Below are positions 21,590-33,555 of a stretch of DNA of 64,000 nucleotides, one piece after another. Each line of letters opens with the position of its first letter. Positions within the stretch are counted from its first letter, which is position 1. Both the position numbers and the translations under genes were made by a program. The notes under the pieces are model-generated. The model was not told where the DNA came from. It was given only the letters and a program-made list of their open reading frames with translations, and ran no database searches. Location: assembly GCF_035083965.1 (NCBI RefSeq), contig NC_089730.1, positions 19,166,742-19,230,741 of the forward strand, in the 5' to 3' direction. The stretch is from Branchiostoma lanceolatum. Taxonomy: Eukaryota; Chordata; Leptocardii; Amphioxiformes; Branchiostomatidae.

Positions 21590-21693
21590 TCTTGACATTA
21601 CGAGGACACATTTATATGCATGATTTGGCCTTTTGTTCGAGGACTATCGAGTTTTTACGTGACCATGTCTTGTGCCTCAAATCGGCGCGTAAC
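21590..21693 (+). repeat. right arm of the long inverted repeat / C6orf136 upstream region
   Basis: Partner of 17519-17630. It ends 57 bp before the C6orf136 start codon, so this arm probably includes that gene's promoter or 5' UTR. The left arm would then be a displaced inverted copy of it. Confidence 0.7.
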
Positions 21694-21749
21694 ATACCAA
21701 GCGATTGTTGCATTTGCTAGCCGACGAAAACTTAGTTTTTGCGGCCGCG

Positions 21750-24700
21750 ATGGCTTTCCAACTGCGGTTCCTGAAGCCGACTTGCAGCAGTATCGTGCCG
21801 AGGACAAGCTCGTGCCGCGTCGGGCGGCATTTCGGCTCGCAGGAAGCCGGAATCTCCGAGGCACCGTCCTGTACTGGCGAACTTTCCGGAACGGAGGTGG
21901 GCAAAAAATACATCATAACCTGTGAACTGCAAAACACCCCAAATATGTGGACGTTCTGTAGGATTGCCGGGTTTTGTTGATGTATATCGACGTCTTCTGT
22001 ATACAATTTGAACGGGCGTATCGTAAAGGTTAGCCCTGCTTCAGGAAAAGCCAATATGAAGATGAGAAAGTTTAGGCTGGGTGGGAGGGGTCGTGTTCGT
22101 AACAGGTGACTGGATGAAGGTCAGTTCTAAACATACATGTAACCGGCTGATGTAACGGACATGTAGGACTGAACCGACGTTTTATGTACGCTGTAGTCAG
22201 TTTGTATGGTTACAAAGTTGAATTTTCTGTGCTGTCACGCTTGTATACCGTCAAGAATAAATAAACAGCTAGAGTAAAACTAGCGCCAGAATTCCCTAAA
22301 CAAACACAGATGTTGACCTTAAGAGAGGTGAGCGTTAAGGTCATGGGATTTATAAGACTTCTATTTGTGCGTGTTTTAACTATCCCTATAAGTATATCAG
22401 AACTTTAGACATGCAGATATATAGGACATACATTTTAAATGTCTTAATTAAATAATTTAGCTGTGTTTTTGTTTTGTACACAGCATAACTTAAGACGTTG
22501 TTGCAATTGATGGATCTTTTTATGGTATTTGGTGCATGGGTAGGGGTCCAGAAAATTAAGATCAAGTTTGATAATTGGCCTCCTAGTGGCTTTCTATGGT
22601 ACTGCAATAGAACTTCTAGTTTTTATATCGCATGTTGCAAAAAATTATGGTCATAATTTTTGAGTGGACTGGTACATGTAGGTAGCTCTTTGGATAGTGG
22701 TTTTGGTATCCGGCCCCCTAGCAGCTTTTGGGGGACTGCAGGGGTTGACTTTCAAAGAGAATACTAGTAGTAAGAAGGTGTTGATGGATCGTAATGATTT
22801 CTGGCATGTAGATAGCTTAAGTGATGCTTGTTAATGAATAAAGCAGGTGATTTTTTTTCTACACATTTTCCTGACAGGTTGGCAAACAGGCATGTGGCAG
22901 CAGTGGCAGTGCGTTGAGACACCCACAATGCACCAGTGGCAGATTGGCGTACCCCCTCCCACCGTGCGGGTCCCAACAAGTCACCTGTACCCGCCTCGGA
23001 ACGCTCGTGCGCGAAAATCGGAATCTCGACTTCGAGTACGCGGGAAATGATGGCAGAAAGTCTCACAGATGGAGGTCTGTGGCTAAAGAACACAGTCCGA
23101 CGTCGCTGATGGTCTTGCCGGATGGGACCCTTCTGCAGCCCTTCATCTTTCTCAGCCCTGGGAAGCCGGCAGATGGAGAACAACATGTCTTAAAGAAAGG
23201 GCTACACGCTGTGGAGGAACCTTTTCTTTCATCAACAAATGGAAGAAAACACAAGTCAGAGAAAGAGTCAGACATGGAAAAGGGATATTTTGACTCGGAT
23301 ATCGTGAATGAGACAATTTCTAGTCTTCTTGCTCAATTTGAGGACATTTTTAAGGACAATGTAATCGCTAGAGAGGTACAAAAAGTGACCATGTTGCCAT
23401 CACAACAGCTGTTACCATGGAAACAGGACAAAGCTGCTAAATCTGAAAATGTAGAAGTTATAGGAGACATGGACGTCATGATGTCTGTGGATGTTAAAAA
23501 ACAGGTGAAGAAACATAAACTTCAGATGACCTCCGACAAGAAGGTCACGCGACCGTCAGATAACAGAGTGACGGAGGAAAAGTTAGCAGAGGTGCGAGCC
23601 AAGCTGGGGGAACAGGTACGCTGGAGGTGTTTACTAATTGTTTCTTTATTGCGATTCACCACTTTTGTGGTTGGAGTAAACAAACAGGATAGGTAGTGAA
23701 AAAGAATAAGGTTGTAGTTGTCAACTTTTCAAGTCATCTCCCAAAAAACCGACAGAATTTATGTTTTCTATACAATATTTGATACATAAGTCCTATATTG
23801 TTTATCACTATTTCTACGTGTAGCTTGCCAAATTGCAAGTTGGTGGTACATATATCATTATTAAAGAAAAAAGATTAGCAATATCATAACTTGTATGTGA
23901 CATGTTCTTCTCCCCCCTCCCCCCAGATGCCCCGGTTCTTCCATGGTAACCATGACTACGGGATGTACCATCCTGACGTGGTGTTCATCAACGACTTCCT
24001 CAGTATGACCACAAAGTAAGCTTCACCTTGTCTGAACAATTACATTGGGGTTTACTTGCTAAACTTTCCTGAAATTCCAACAGCACAAATATATTGTGGA
24101 GCACCAGACAGCAATGCTCATTTTCATTTAATCATAATAAATTATGTGAACAGAAGTTTATCATAAGAATTGAAAGTTGTATTTTGTATCCTGTGCTTGC
24201 CTTTAGAGTTTTGTAGAACAGAAAAGTGAAGTACATGTATACAATTGCCAAATACATATAGACATGTACACATGTTTGTACCTGTAAATGTAAAGAATTC
24301 ACTACTTACATGAAATGCTGAGGGAGATATAGAAACAAATGTATATGTTACATGTATGCTACAGCCTATGTATGGCCTCTGTTGGTTTATTTTAACCCTA
24401 GTAAAATCCTGCAGTTACAAAAACCTGTCAATTCTGAAGTTATACAGGCTAGATCTTACAATGTACAATGTTAGCTTACATAGCAGGCTCTCTGGGCCTT
24501 TTTTTGGCTTTTGATGATGATTTCTTTTTGTACTGGGTCGTTTGTAATATGTGCAGCCAACGGTTACGGCCTGGCTGCACAAACAACCCAGCACAAAAAG
24601 AAGTCATCAGCAAAAAGTGTAATATAAGAGAGCCTGCTACTAGTGGAGTATAATGCATGACAGTCAAACCAACAGCATGGTTATCTAAGTATAAGTTCCC

Positions 24701-26794
24701 TTTTATTCGGCATGTTATAGAGGGCGCCTGACATGCCAGGCGATCCTGACGGTGCTGAGGATGACACCATGGCTGTACTATGCAGACGTGCGGCTGGAGC
24801 AATAGCATAAAGGTTATCTAAGTTTCCCTTTGATTTCCCATTTCCCAGAGGGCGCATGACGTACCAGGCAATCCTGACGGTACGGAGGATGGTGGCATGA
24901 CTGTACATGTACTACGCGGACTTCCGGCTGGAGCAATAGCATAAAGGTTATCTAAGTTTCCCTTTGATTTCCCATTTCCCAGAGGGCGCATGACGTACCA
25001 GGCAATCCTGACGGTACGGAGGATGGTGGCATGACTGTACATGTACTACGCGGACTTCCGGCTGGAGCAATAGCATAAAGGTTATCTAAGTATCCCTTTG
25101 ATTTCCCATTTCCCAGAGGGCGCATGACGTACCAGGCAATCCTGACGGTACTGAGGATGGCTGCGTGGCTGTACATGTACTACGCGGACGTGCGGCTGAA
25201 GCAATAGCTTAAAGGTTCACTATTAAGTATCCCTTTGATTTCTCATTTCCCAGAGGGCGCCCGACGTACCAGGCAATCCTGACGGTACTGAGGATGGTGG
25301 CATGGCTGTACTACACGGACGTGTGGCTGGAGCAATAGCTTAAAGGTTATCTAAGTATCCCTTTGATTTCCCATTTCCCAGAGGCCGCCCGACGTACCAG
25401 GCAATCCTGACGGTACTGAGAATGACGGCCTGGCTGTTCTACGCAGACGTGCGGCTGAAGCAATAGCATAAAGGTTTACTATTAAGTATCCCTCTGATTT
25501 CCCACTTCCCAGAGGGCGCACGACGTACCAGGCAATCCTGACGATACTGAGAATGGCGGCGTGGCTGTTCTACGCGGACGTGCGGCTGGACGTGCTGAAG
25601 CTGACCCACGAGGTGCAGGACGGCACGGTCCAGGCCCGCTGGCGCGTCCACGGCCTGCCCCTGCACCTGCTGATGCTCAGGTTCTGGAGGAAGGACAAGT
25701 CAGGACTCTACAGGTGAGAGGGGATGTCTTGAGGTGAGAGGGGATGTCTTTAGATGATATGGAATGTTTTCAGGCAAGAAGACTTCTCTTGAGAAGGTTT
25801 CTTGGTTTAGATCTAGATTTCTAGGTGTTCAAAAAAGAAAAGAAAAAAGAGTATGATTGTGTTTGTTGATAAAAGAACAAGGAAATGTCTTGAGCCTCTG
25901 ATTAGCTGAAAGCAGTTTTGGTGGTGACGTTGCCAGAAGCCAGAATACCGGCTTGGAATAGCAGGGCCGATGCGGGAGGTAATGTACCAAGCGAGTCGGG
26001 CCTGCTGAGGAGGGTGAAGAAATATTTAATGTCAAGAAACTTGTTAGTGAAGCATGTCAGACAAATTGCTTTAATTGGTACTAGTATGCATACTTGGCCA
26101 GCAATACGCACCTGGAATTTTTAGGTCTGTTTAGATATGACTGATCTCTGAAATTCTGTACCAAGTCCTGTGATTTTTGCATGCAAAATTCCTGATGCAG
26201 ATCATAGAAGTGAACTGTTTGTGTTCCAGGTCGATCGATGCGTTCTCTGTGTTTACCGTGGGGCCAGATGGACACATTACCAGACACCACTGCTCCAAGG
26301 TTGGTGTCTCAAATAAAAACCACTCAGGGTGATTGAAGGCTCAGTTTACTAGATTGTTATCTTTTCTTCACTCACTCACTCACTCACTCACTCACTCACT
26401 CACTCACTCACTCACTCACTCACTCCTTCCTTCATTCCATACATACCAGACAGGTGGACCCATTTACTTCATTCATTCATTCACTCACTCAGTCTTACCC
26501 ACCTCTCACTCCCCTCATTCACTCTTGTTCCCACCCTCTCCCACCCTTCATCAAAAATCCTTCAATCATGTTTTTTTCCACTTTGTTCACGTAATCTATA
26601 ATATCCATTCTTTCAATCATTCCTTCCTTTATTCCCAGATGATGCCGGACCCGGGAAAGTACCGGCGCGTGATGAGCCTTTGGGAGCGAATCGCCGGCCA
26701 GCGGGTCCGACCGGCCGCCACACTTAGCATGGAACCGACCTCGCTCTCTCTCACCGCGCCGAAGGTGCCGAAAGCAGACGGACAGGTCTACTGA
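21750..26794 (+). CDS. C6orf136: C6orf136 orthologue (DUF2358 protein), 6 coding exons
   Basis: Exons inferred from splice sites and frame: 21750-21896, 22878-23615, 23927-24015, 25513-25713, 26230-26299, 26639-26794. The product has 466 residues. The last 170 match vertebrate C6orf136: KLFL-like RFFHGNHDYGMYHPDVVFIN, then KGRTTYQAILTILRMAAW, VQARWRVHGLPLHLLML, GHITRHHCSKMMP. This is the DUF2358 domain, an NTF2-like fold in known members. The N-terminus (MAFQLRFLKPTCSSIVPRTS) is basic and acid-free, consistent with a mitochondrial presequence. The middle is Lys/Glu/Ser-rich and poorly conserved. The function of the family is not established. All junctions keep frame (phases 0, 0, 2, 2, 0). 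Exon 1 is the least certain; it is chosen because its donor (GAG then GTGGGC) is phase 0 and fits exon 2. Exon 4 is preceded by six partial copies. Confidence 0.85.
22475..22745 (+). repeat. diverged copy of the CAGCATAACT interspersed repeat
   Basis: See 6670-6965. It lies in C6orf136 intron 1. Confidence 0.5.
24481..24639. mobile_element. foldback MITE with TA flanks
   Basis: GCAGGCTCTCT at the left and AGAGAGCCTGC at the right, each next to TA, as expected for Tc1/mariner-type insertion. The inner arms also pair (TGATGATTTCTTTTTGT, GTGCAGCCA and complements). It lies in C6orf136 intron 3. Confidence 0.75.
24721..25512 (+). repeat. six tandem copies of C6orf136 acceptor plus exon 4 first half
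   Basis: Copies of the exon start lie at 24721, 24849, 24983, 25117, 25254 and 25382; the real exon starts at 25513. Spacing is 128-137 bp. Copies 2-6 carry the acceptor tract TTTCCCAG (copy 1 has TTATAG) and the coding GGGCGC, ACGTACCAGGCAATCCTGAC, TACGCGGACGTGCGGCTG. They then diverge from the real exon into GAGCAATAG, an in-frame stop. None has a donor. Confidence 0.92.
26366..26424 (+). repeat. (CACT)n microsatellite
   Basis: About 14 uninterrupted CACT units in C6orf136 intron 5, then looser ATTC/CACT runs to about 26520. Confidence 0.95.
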
Positions 26795-26949
26795 GTCATC
26801 AGAACATTTAAAACTGATCAGATTTAGGTTTGGGAAGACTGTGGGAGTTTGAAAAATTGAATCAGCATCAAGTGTTACATGTCAGGTTGTTGCTGAATTA
26901 AGTTTTAGATGAAAAGAATTCACACAAATCGGTACACAAATATTTAGGT

Positions 26950-27150
26950 GCAGCATGGCACCTCGCTGTCTCTCACAGCGCCGAAGGTGCCGAAAGCAGC
27001 TGGACAGGTCTACTGACTTGTCAGAACATTGTCCATATAAGATAAACAAGTCGGATTTATGTTGGGAAAGATGCTAGGACATCCGGACAGGTCTACTGGG
27101 TTATCAGAACATTGCCCACATAAAACTGTTCTGATTTAGGTTGGAAAGAT
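26950..27150 (+). repeat. two partial copies of the C6orf136 last-exon 3' end
   Basis: GCGCCGAAGGTGCCGAAAGC and GGACAGGTCTACTG, followed by TCAGAACATT and GATTTA.GTT, occur in the real exon (about 26757-26850), at 26976-27065, and in shortened form at 27087-27150. Confidence 0.85.
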
Positions 27151-28490
27151 GCTAGAACAGGGCTTGAAATTAATTTTTGGGACACTGAAACAATCTTCTC
27201 TGTATAATGGTATCTTTATTTTTGCCCTAATTTCAGTTGAGAAATTTGTCTTTGAGGTAAATTAGACTCATGTTTTTCAGTCTTCCAGTGTCCAAGTGGA
27301 AGAAGAATTGAAGTGCATAGATGTACTTGAAGTGTACATGAATATCTATAACAAAGTATGACCTGCAGTTCACTGCTGATTTACTAGGGAGCTTTTTTGC
27401 TGCTTGCAGTGCTTGTGAGACTTGCCAATCATAGTACTGTACATGTACATATACAAAATGTATGCAGCTCTGCTTTTGGCTATCGTATGAGGTGACTCAG
27501 ATGTGAAGTATTGAAACAGGGTAACAACCGTAAATATACACAGGAACTATCCCAAGTAGACTTGCACACTACTACATGTAGTACTAGACTTATGTAAGGG
27601 GAACCCCCCCAAAAAAATATGCACAAATTCACACAAGAAAAACATTTTTCTACATCACCAAATGCCATAATCTTTCAGGATCACACCAAAATACTTTTGT
27701 ATGGAATACAGGCAGTCTGGCAGTGTCAGACAGTCGAATTATAAAGAAACCTCCAGCCTTCTATTTTCTAAGGTAGCCATTTGGCACCAACTTTATACTG
27801 ATTATGGAGTTAGTCAACAGGGAGAAGGTTAAACAGAAAACAGTTCGGGAATGTTTTCACCAGATTCATGTCACAGCATTGGGGTCAGGTACAGAAAGCC
27901 AACTTTGAGTTGCACACGTTGTATGCAGACTGCCAAAGACATGATCACAGTACATGTAGGTGGTCCAGGATCCTCCCCAGAAAATCTTAAAATTCATAAC
28001 CCAGAGACAGTATTTCCTGTGTTTAAAGTTTTCCCTATGTTACAGCCTTATTCTATTCTAGAACCAAATGTTACCTTTTTAAAGGTTTTTGACGGGTCAC
28101 ACTCACAGGGCTATCATCCAAAAGGAACACCCCACGCTGGTTGAAAGATAAGTTTATAATAAGGGCCTAAATTGCATTGGGGTCCAAATCACAGCATAGG
28201 GGTCCTAATCACAGCGTAGGAGGCCCCTACGCTCAAACTATGCCAGCTAGAACACTGCTGACTGGCTTGGCCAATGCTTACAGCTGCTTAATCAAACTAC
28301 TGGAAAGAAAAGTACTTTTCTCAGTTTGACAGAATAATAATTATGCATGTATGACTATGCTGTGGATTGTACATTTATTATAGTAACTGTTGTATTGGAG
28401 AAGATATATATGCAGAGATGGAAGTAGAAGTTAAGACTATTGTAAGGATGTGACAGTTTTTGCATTTTTACCTAAATAATCTGGACTGTT
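27151..28490 (+). other. probable C6orf136 3' UTR or intergenic
   Basis: No exon seen. The first strong AATAAA on this strand is at 28494-28499. The convergent RABEPK signal lies at 28777-28782. Confidence 0.4.
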
Positions 28491-28493
28491 ACA

Positions 28494-28499
28494 AATAAA
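28494..28499 (+). terminator. candidate polyadenylation signal of C6orf136
   Basis: AATAAA, 1.7 kb after the stop codon, followed within 40 bp by T/GT-rich sequence. Confidence 0.4.
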
Positions 28500-28776
28500 A
28501 ATGTCAAAGAAGTCTCAATTTGTCGCTGTCTGATTTTGGGCTTTCTGTAATCAGTATTCTCAGGGAACCTTAGCTTGGAAGTTGGAGGGAAATTTATAAA
28601 TTTTTCTGACTGGAAAAAGGCAGTCAGAAAATGTGAAACTTTCTCCAAGTATCTGTTTGGAGACTATTAACATTGACTATTAGCTAAAAAAACTTAATGT
28701 GCCAGTTTTAAATCTGCCTGGAAGAAAGGTATAAAGTAATTCAAAGAAAGAGACAGCTTTGGCTGGAATGTACGTG

Positions 28777-28782
28777 TTTATT
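28777..28782 (-). terminator. candidate polyadenylation signal of RABEPK
   Basis: TTTATT on the plus strand (AATAAA on minus), about 150 bp after the RABEPK stop codon. Confidence 0.5.
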
Positions 28783-28933
28783 TCTTTTTTACATCATTCA
28801 TGTACATAACCAACTTTCCAGTGGTTTGAATTGGTAATAATTACAAATGCACTGGACCCTGGTGAGAAAGACTAATCTGTAAGAGAACAGGAATTTAAAA
28901 TCAAGATATCTAGTTTTCTTTTAAGTCTGATCA

Positions 28934-31900
28934 TCAAGCGATTCTCATAACCAGGCAGTCCTCGTGTATGACTCCCTGTGTGTCCATTCCCCCGTACACC
29001 AGCAGCATCGTCACCTTCCCATCATGCACTGGGCCAATCCCAGCATGCTCCTCTGAGGCTGCTGTATGACCTTGAGCTGCTGCGACCTTGGAAACTGCTT
29101 CCTCGGGCAGAAACTGCTCCGTAACGTCCAATATGGTCTGCTGATTGATTGCTTCTTCTGCGCAAGGAATTTCTTCTGCATTTTCTGATTGACTGGACTT
29201 TTCTGAAGAAGACACAACTGGTTCTGTTGCCATGGTTTCTGTCCGTTTTGCGGCACCTGCCAGGTTTTCTGCGCCAGTGTTCTGTTCTTCAGTACCTTCC
29301 CCACTGGAACAGTCTGTCAGTGATGGGGCGTCCTGTCCGGGGTTTTGAGAAGCTGAGTCCGAGTCCCCTGCCCCCCTCGCCCCCTCCCCATCCCTCCCCC
29401 CTACGGACAGGTGTATGATACAGGCTGCGTGGTCCAGTCTGGGTGCAGGGGGTGGACCCTCGGGGCTCAGCTCACTCCAGGTCAGCGTTTCTACGGGAAA
29501 AATGCACAACTTGAATGAAAGTCATGCATGCAATCATGTAGTTTTTCCAGTGTACATGTGTAGATTTTAAAAATATTTTAGCCTTAGTTTGTAAAACATT
29601 CACATTCAATAATTATTCATTTATTATTTTGCTCCAGGTCAGCATTTCTTTAAAAAAAATGGTAGGAATTGATCTTTATGAGTGTATTTCAGTTCACATT
29701 TAAGTCATGAATAAAATCTTTTCTACAGCTTGTAGCTGTTACACATACTCATGATATACACGTTGACATGGTCGTCATGCAACTAGATCTGGACCCAAAA
29801 TTCCAACAATTAAGTACAAACACTGCAAACTTAAATGCATTGACAGTATTGCATACTAACCATGCCAGTACAAAATTAATGTACATGGCACACGTGACTC
29901 ACCGGTGTTGAGGACATGCATGCTGTCCATAGCTCCATCCTGGTTCATGCCACCAAACATGTACACCTGTGTACCATGCACCACTGCTGTGTGAGCTGCT
30001 CGAGCTGAGGGCACCGGGCCCTTAGGCTTCAACCGCTTCCACTTCTTTGTGTCTGGAGGGAAAATAGGAATGAATTCTCAGTTGGAGTATGCCAGGAAGA
30101 ACATGAAGGTGTGCGGCCTAACCAACGCGAACCCCATAGACAAAGCCGATTGAAAGCCCGGTGTGAAGACTAGCCGACTGCTGCCCACCCATGTCAGGGA
30201 ACCCCACAGGAGTATAATGAAATACTGCAGATACTACTACTACTAACTTCAAGCATATCCACAGAAATACTGAAACTTTTTCCAATATTTCCAATGAGTT
30301 TTCTTGCCTTGGCTGAGTATAGAATTATCACAAATTTTCTACTAGGGAATAAATCTGTTTAAACTTTGAACAATTGCAACATTGTAAGGGGAAAAAGAGA
30401 TTGCACTTGAAAAAGAATTAGCCAATGAAAAATGCATAACACAGTTGAAAACACAGCAAAGAGGATGAAAATTAATTAAATACAAAAACATAATACAGCT
30501 TACCCATATTGAGAACGTACAAGTCATCATAGAACGTGACCCCTGACATGCCACCGTGTACGTACAGCTTGTTGCCAACGGCAACCATCACATGACCGTG
30601 GCGAGGTTTGGGCGGCTTCCCCTCCAGCTGGGGTTGGCTCCATGTCAGGGTTGCTAGGTAACCAGACACAAACAACAACTTGGTAAATGTTGCATCATTT
30701 AATGCAATGTGAAAGCTTTTGAAATTTAAATTTAGATTGGTTTCTTAGTTTTCAGATTTAAAGAAATGATGCTACATTGCAATATCAACAGAAAACAGAG
30801 TCTAAGGGGAAGTTAATACTTTGGTGCACACAGTTTCAGGGGGTGAAGAGAGCCCTGAACAAGCGTAGTTGTCATGATCAGAGAATTTCTTACCAAATGT
30901 TTTCTTAGATAAAGCTGATTACATGTATCTAACTGGCTGACAGATGGTTAGAGTCTACATCCACAAAAGTGGAAACCTCAGCCCAGTTTAGCAGAGCATC
31001 CCTAAGGTACATGCATATTGTCTTTATTTGTTTATATTTGTTGATTTCGCTGTAGATTGCAGACAAGGCTCTGTGTAAGAGAACAAATCATCACATACCT
31101 GCATCAAAGACGTGGAGTTTCCTGTCCTCAGTTGGCTCAGCCCCAGTCTTACCCCCTCCCCACACGTACAGCCTGTCCCCCCGGTGGGGTGTATAGTGAC
31201 AGGTGCGCGGGGAGGGAGGGGTCCCTTGTACATCCGCTGTGGTCCAGGTACCTGTCTCTGTAACCAGATAGAATACACTGTTACCGGCATGGCAATAACT
31301 TGAATAAGAGAACTCAGAATGTTCAAATGTGGTCCAGGTACCCGTCTCTATTAAAAAACACCAGACAGAATACAATATAGGTCTAGAGTTGAGTCAATCT
31401 GTACCATGAGAGTTCTGCACTAGTGTGGCAGTTATAGGTAGCATACAAGTCATGTAAAATGTAGGGCCTTGTTGGCCAAGTGTTTGCAAGGAGATACAGC
31501 ACAAAATCTCATCACATGAAAAGAAAGTCTGAGGGGAAACTCTGTACTTTGTACTGTACATATAGTTTCAGAGAGAGAACAACTAAGAGTAATTATGAGA
31601 ATTGAGATGCAAGTATTCATCCCAGCCTTCAGTTTTCATGTTGTGTGTGATGGTCCAATGCAAAGAGGAACCAAACTTTATTCTAGCTGAATAAATCCTT
31701 GAGCTGGTAACAGGTGAAAAATCCACACACCTGCATCTAGCACTTGCAGGTATACGTAGTTAAATCAACACACCTGTATCTAGCACCTGGATGTTGTTAA
31801 GGTTACGCCCCTGCTCCGCCCCTCCGAACACGAACACCTTGTGCGGCTGGCTCTCAGGTGTGAAACAGGTGTGCTCGTACCTGGCCGTCAGCCCCGCCCA

Positions 31901-32514
31901 CTCCGGCTTCTCCCAGGTGTACTTTTCTGATGATGGGAAAATGTTTTAAACAGTGGAATCTACATGACAGCATACATTAATTTCTGCAAGTATAACATAA
32001 TTTCAAACATTTCTTTTACATTACATGTAGGTAACTAGTGTGGTGGGTTCTTTAACATGCTCGAGGTGCGGGGCTTTACATCCTACTAGAGAGACATCCC
32101 TAATTATAACTAAAGCACTTATTTTCTGACTTTGGTGTAAAGCACCTTTCCCAACTCCAGGCCCTGATACTGTGTAAGGGACTCAAACCCAGAACCTTTA
32201 TATCCCATACCTACAGGCCACATAAGCTACATGTCATGATCAATTCATGAGTTGTTGCCTTTAATACATATACAATGTACTGGCAAATATGATGAAAACT
32301 CACCCAAGTCCAGCACAAAAGTGTCGGCGAATGGCCCACTGGGGTTGGCCCCTCCCACCAGCACAACCTTCCCACTGCCCCCCGCCCTGGGGAGGTACGT
32401 ACAGGTGTGCCCCACCGTCAGGCTGGGCCCCACACCCCCCGCGGACAGGACGTACCACATCCCTGGGGCAGGGGGGTCCGTCAGGGGTAGCTCCAGTATG
32501 GGGTGGAGCTCCAT
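28934..32514 (-). CDS. RABEPK: RABEPK orthologue, Rab9 effector protein with kelch motifs, 6 exons
   Basis: Exons in transcript order: 32304-32514, 31774-31926, 31099-31257, 30504-30653, 29903-30052, 28934-29490. Every junction is phase 1 with GT-AG. The product has 459 residues. Six kelch repeats are visible: GKVVLVGGAN, HKVFVFGGAEQGRN, DRLYVWGGG, NKLYVHGGM, TQVYMFGGMNQDG, TMLLVYGGMDTQGV. The start MELHPILELP and block VGHTCTYLPRAG align with human RABEPK throughout. RABEPK binds Rab9-GTP and promotes mannose-6-phosphate receptor transport from endosomes to the trans-Golgi network. It is longer than the human protein (372 residues) because an acidic Ser/Glu/Gln-rich insert of about 110 residues precedes the last kelch blade. 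Its start lies 877 bp from the first PPT2 exon, head to head, so the two may share a promoter region. Both products act in the endosome-lysosome route. Confidence 0.93.
31320..31347 (-). repeat. copy of RABEPK exon 3 acceptor and first bases
   Basis: On the minus strand TTTTTTAATAG is followed by AGACGGGTACCTGGACCACA, nearly identical to the exon 3 start at 31257 (ACAG, then AGACAGGTACCTGGACCACA). Spacing is 90 bp. The preceding TATTCTGTCTGG also matches, so the intron end was copied together with the exon start. Confidence 0.85.
31730..31752 (-). repeat. short copy of the RABEPK exon 2 donor end
   Basis: GTGCTAGATGCAG followed by GTGTGTG resembles the real exon 2 end (GTGCTAGATACAG, GTGTGTTG) and lies 43 bp downstream. 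Confidence 0.6.
32040..32240 (-). mobile_element. old SINE copy
   Basis: It shares TTCTTTAACATGCTCGAGGT, AGAGACATCCCTAA and TAAAGCACCTTTCCCAA with the SINE at 3015-3296. The tRNA head (GGGTTTGAGTCCC on minus) is degraded. It lies in RABEPK intron 1. Confidence 0.7.
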
Positions 32515-33390
32515 GTTTTCTCTGGAAACAGAAAATAATTTTAGGTTTATTTAAGAAGCCGGTCAAACAAAGGTTATAAACTTTAGGGATAAATGAATGG
32601 AAATATAACTCTACTGTCAATCTTGAAATGTTTGCGAATTAGGGGGTGAATTTATTTAGATGGTTTTGGCAGTAACCTCTCCAAGGCAAATTCATGACGC
32701 CACAAATACATTGTACAGTGTACGCATTTCAATTTTCAATTGTACTAACAGTTACTGTATTAGAATTGCTTCGACCAAAAACTTCAGAGGCACTAGGAAA
32801 AAAATGCCGCCACTACTTGACCCAAACCTCTGCTTGGAGAAATACTTGTGACTACATGACAACAAACTACATAGTAGATGACTACTCCTGTGCATCACAC
32901 TCCGCATTTACACACAATTGCATGTATTTACTGTAAGCCAACCATGATCAAAATCTACTGTAAATGTTGACATCTTTGCGTTAGTTCAATGTTCACGGTT
33001 CTTGCGGTGACCTCTGTGAACTTAAAACCATTGCAAAAATGCCTGTTCTGTCTTCTGCCCACCTACCCCATTGTTTTCAACCACAAACTTAAACCACCAG
33101 CCCCGCAAATACTCCTTAAAATGTTTAATTACCGCAAAATTAGATCCCCGCGAACTTAAGACATTTACAGTTCTCTATGTAGCCTGCCCTATCCCCCAAA
33201 CAAACTTAACCGGCACTTGCCATTAAATTTGTTTGCCTCTGATCTTTGCACTTAGGACTAGGACTAGTACTAAGCCTTCATGTGATCCTGCATTGCAAAC
33301 AAACAAGTCTTTAGATCGTCAAACGAACCAATTCAATCCGATAGGCTCTCCAATTCAACAGGTGTCCCAGGGGACAGAATACAAGACAAC

Positions 33391-33555
33391 ATGGGTGCCA
33401 GCTACAGGGGTTCCACTGCAACTTTCCTGACATTGTTTTTAACACTAACAGTGTCCCTGATCATGACTGTTTCTGCGTACAAACCCGTTATGATCGTACA
33501 CGGCATCTTTGAGCCAGCATCTATGGAAAACCCACTCAAACACCTGATAACAAAG
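33391..33555 (+). CDS. PPT2: PPT2 variable first exon a
   Basis: 55 codons starting [13 protein letters not shown]. It has a hydrophobic signal peptide ([15 protein letters not shown]), then [10 protein letters not shown] and the variable loop [17 protein letters not shown]. The donor is AAG then GTATGC, phase 0. It is the most distal variant and the closest to RABEPK. It lacks the upstream block shared by variants b-e. Confidence 0.85.

Noticed and set aside
24721-25512. Mutually exclusive exons in C6orf136
   Set aside because: None of the six copies has a donor, and each runs into an in-frame stop, so they cannot act as internal coding exons.
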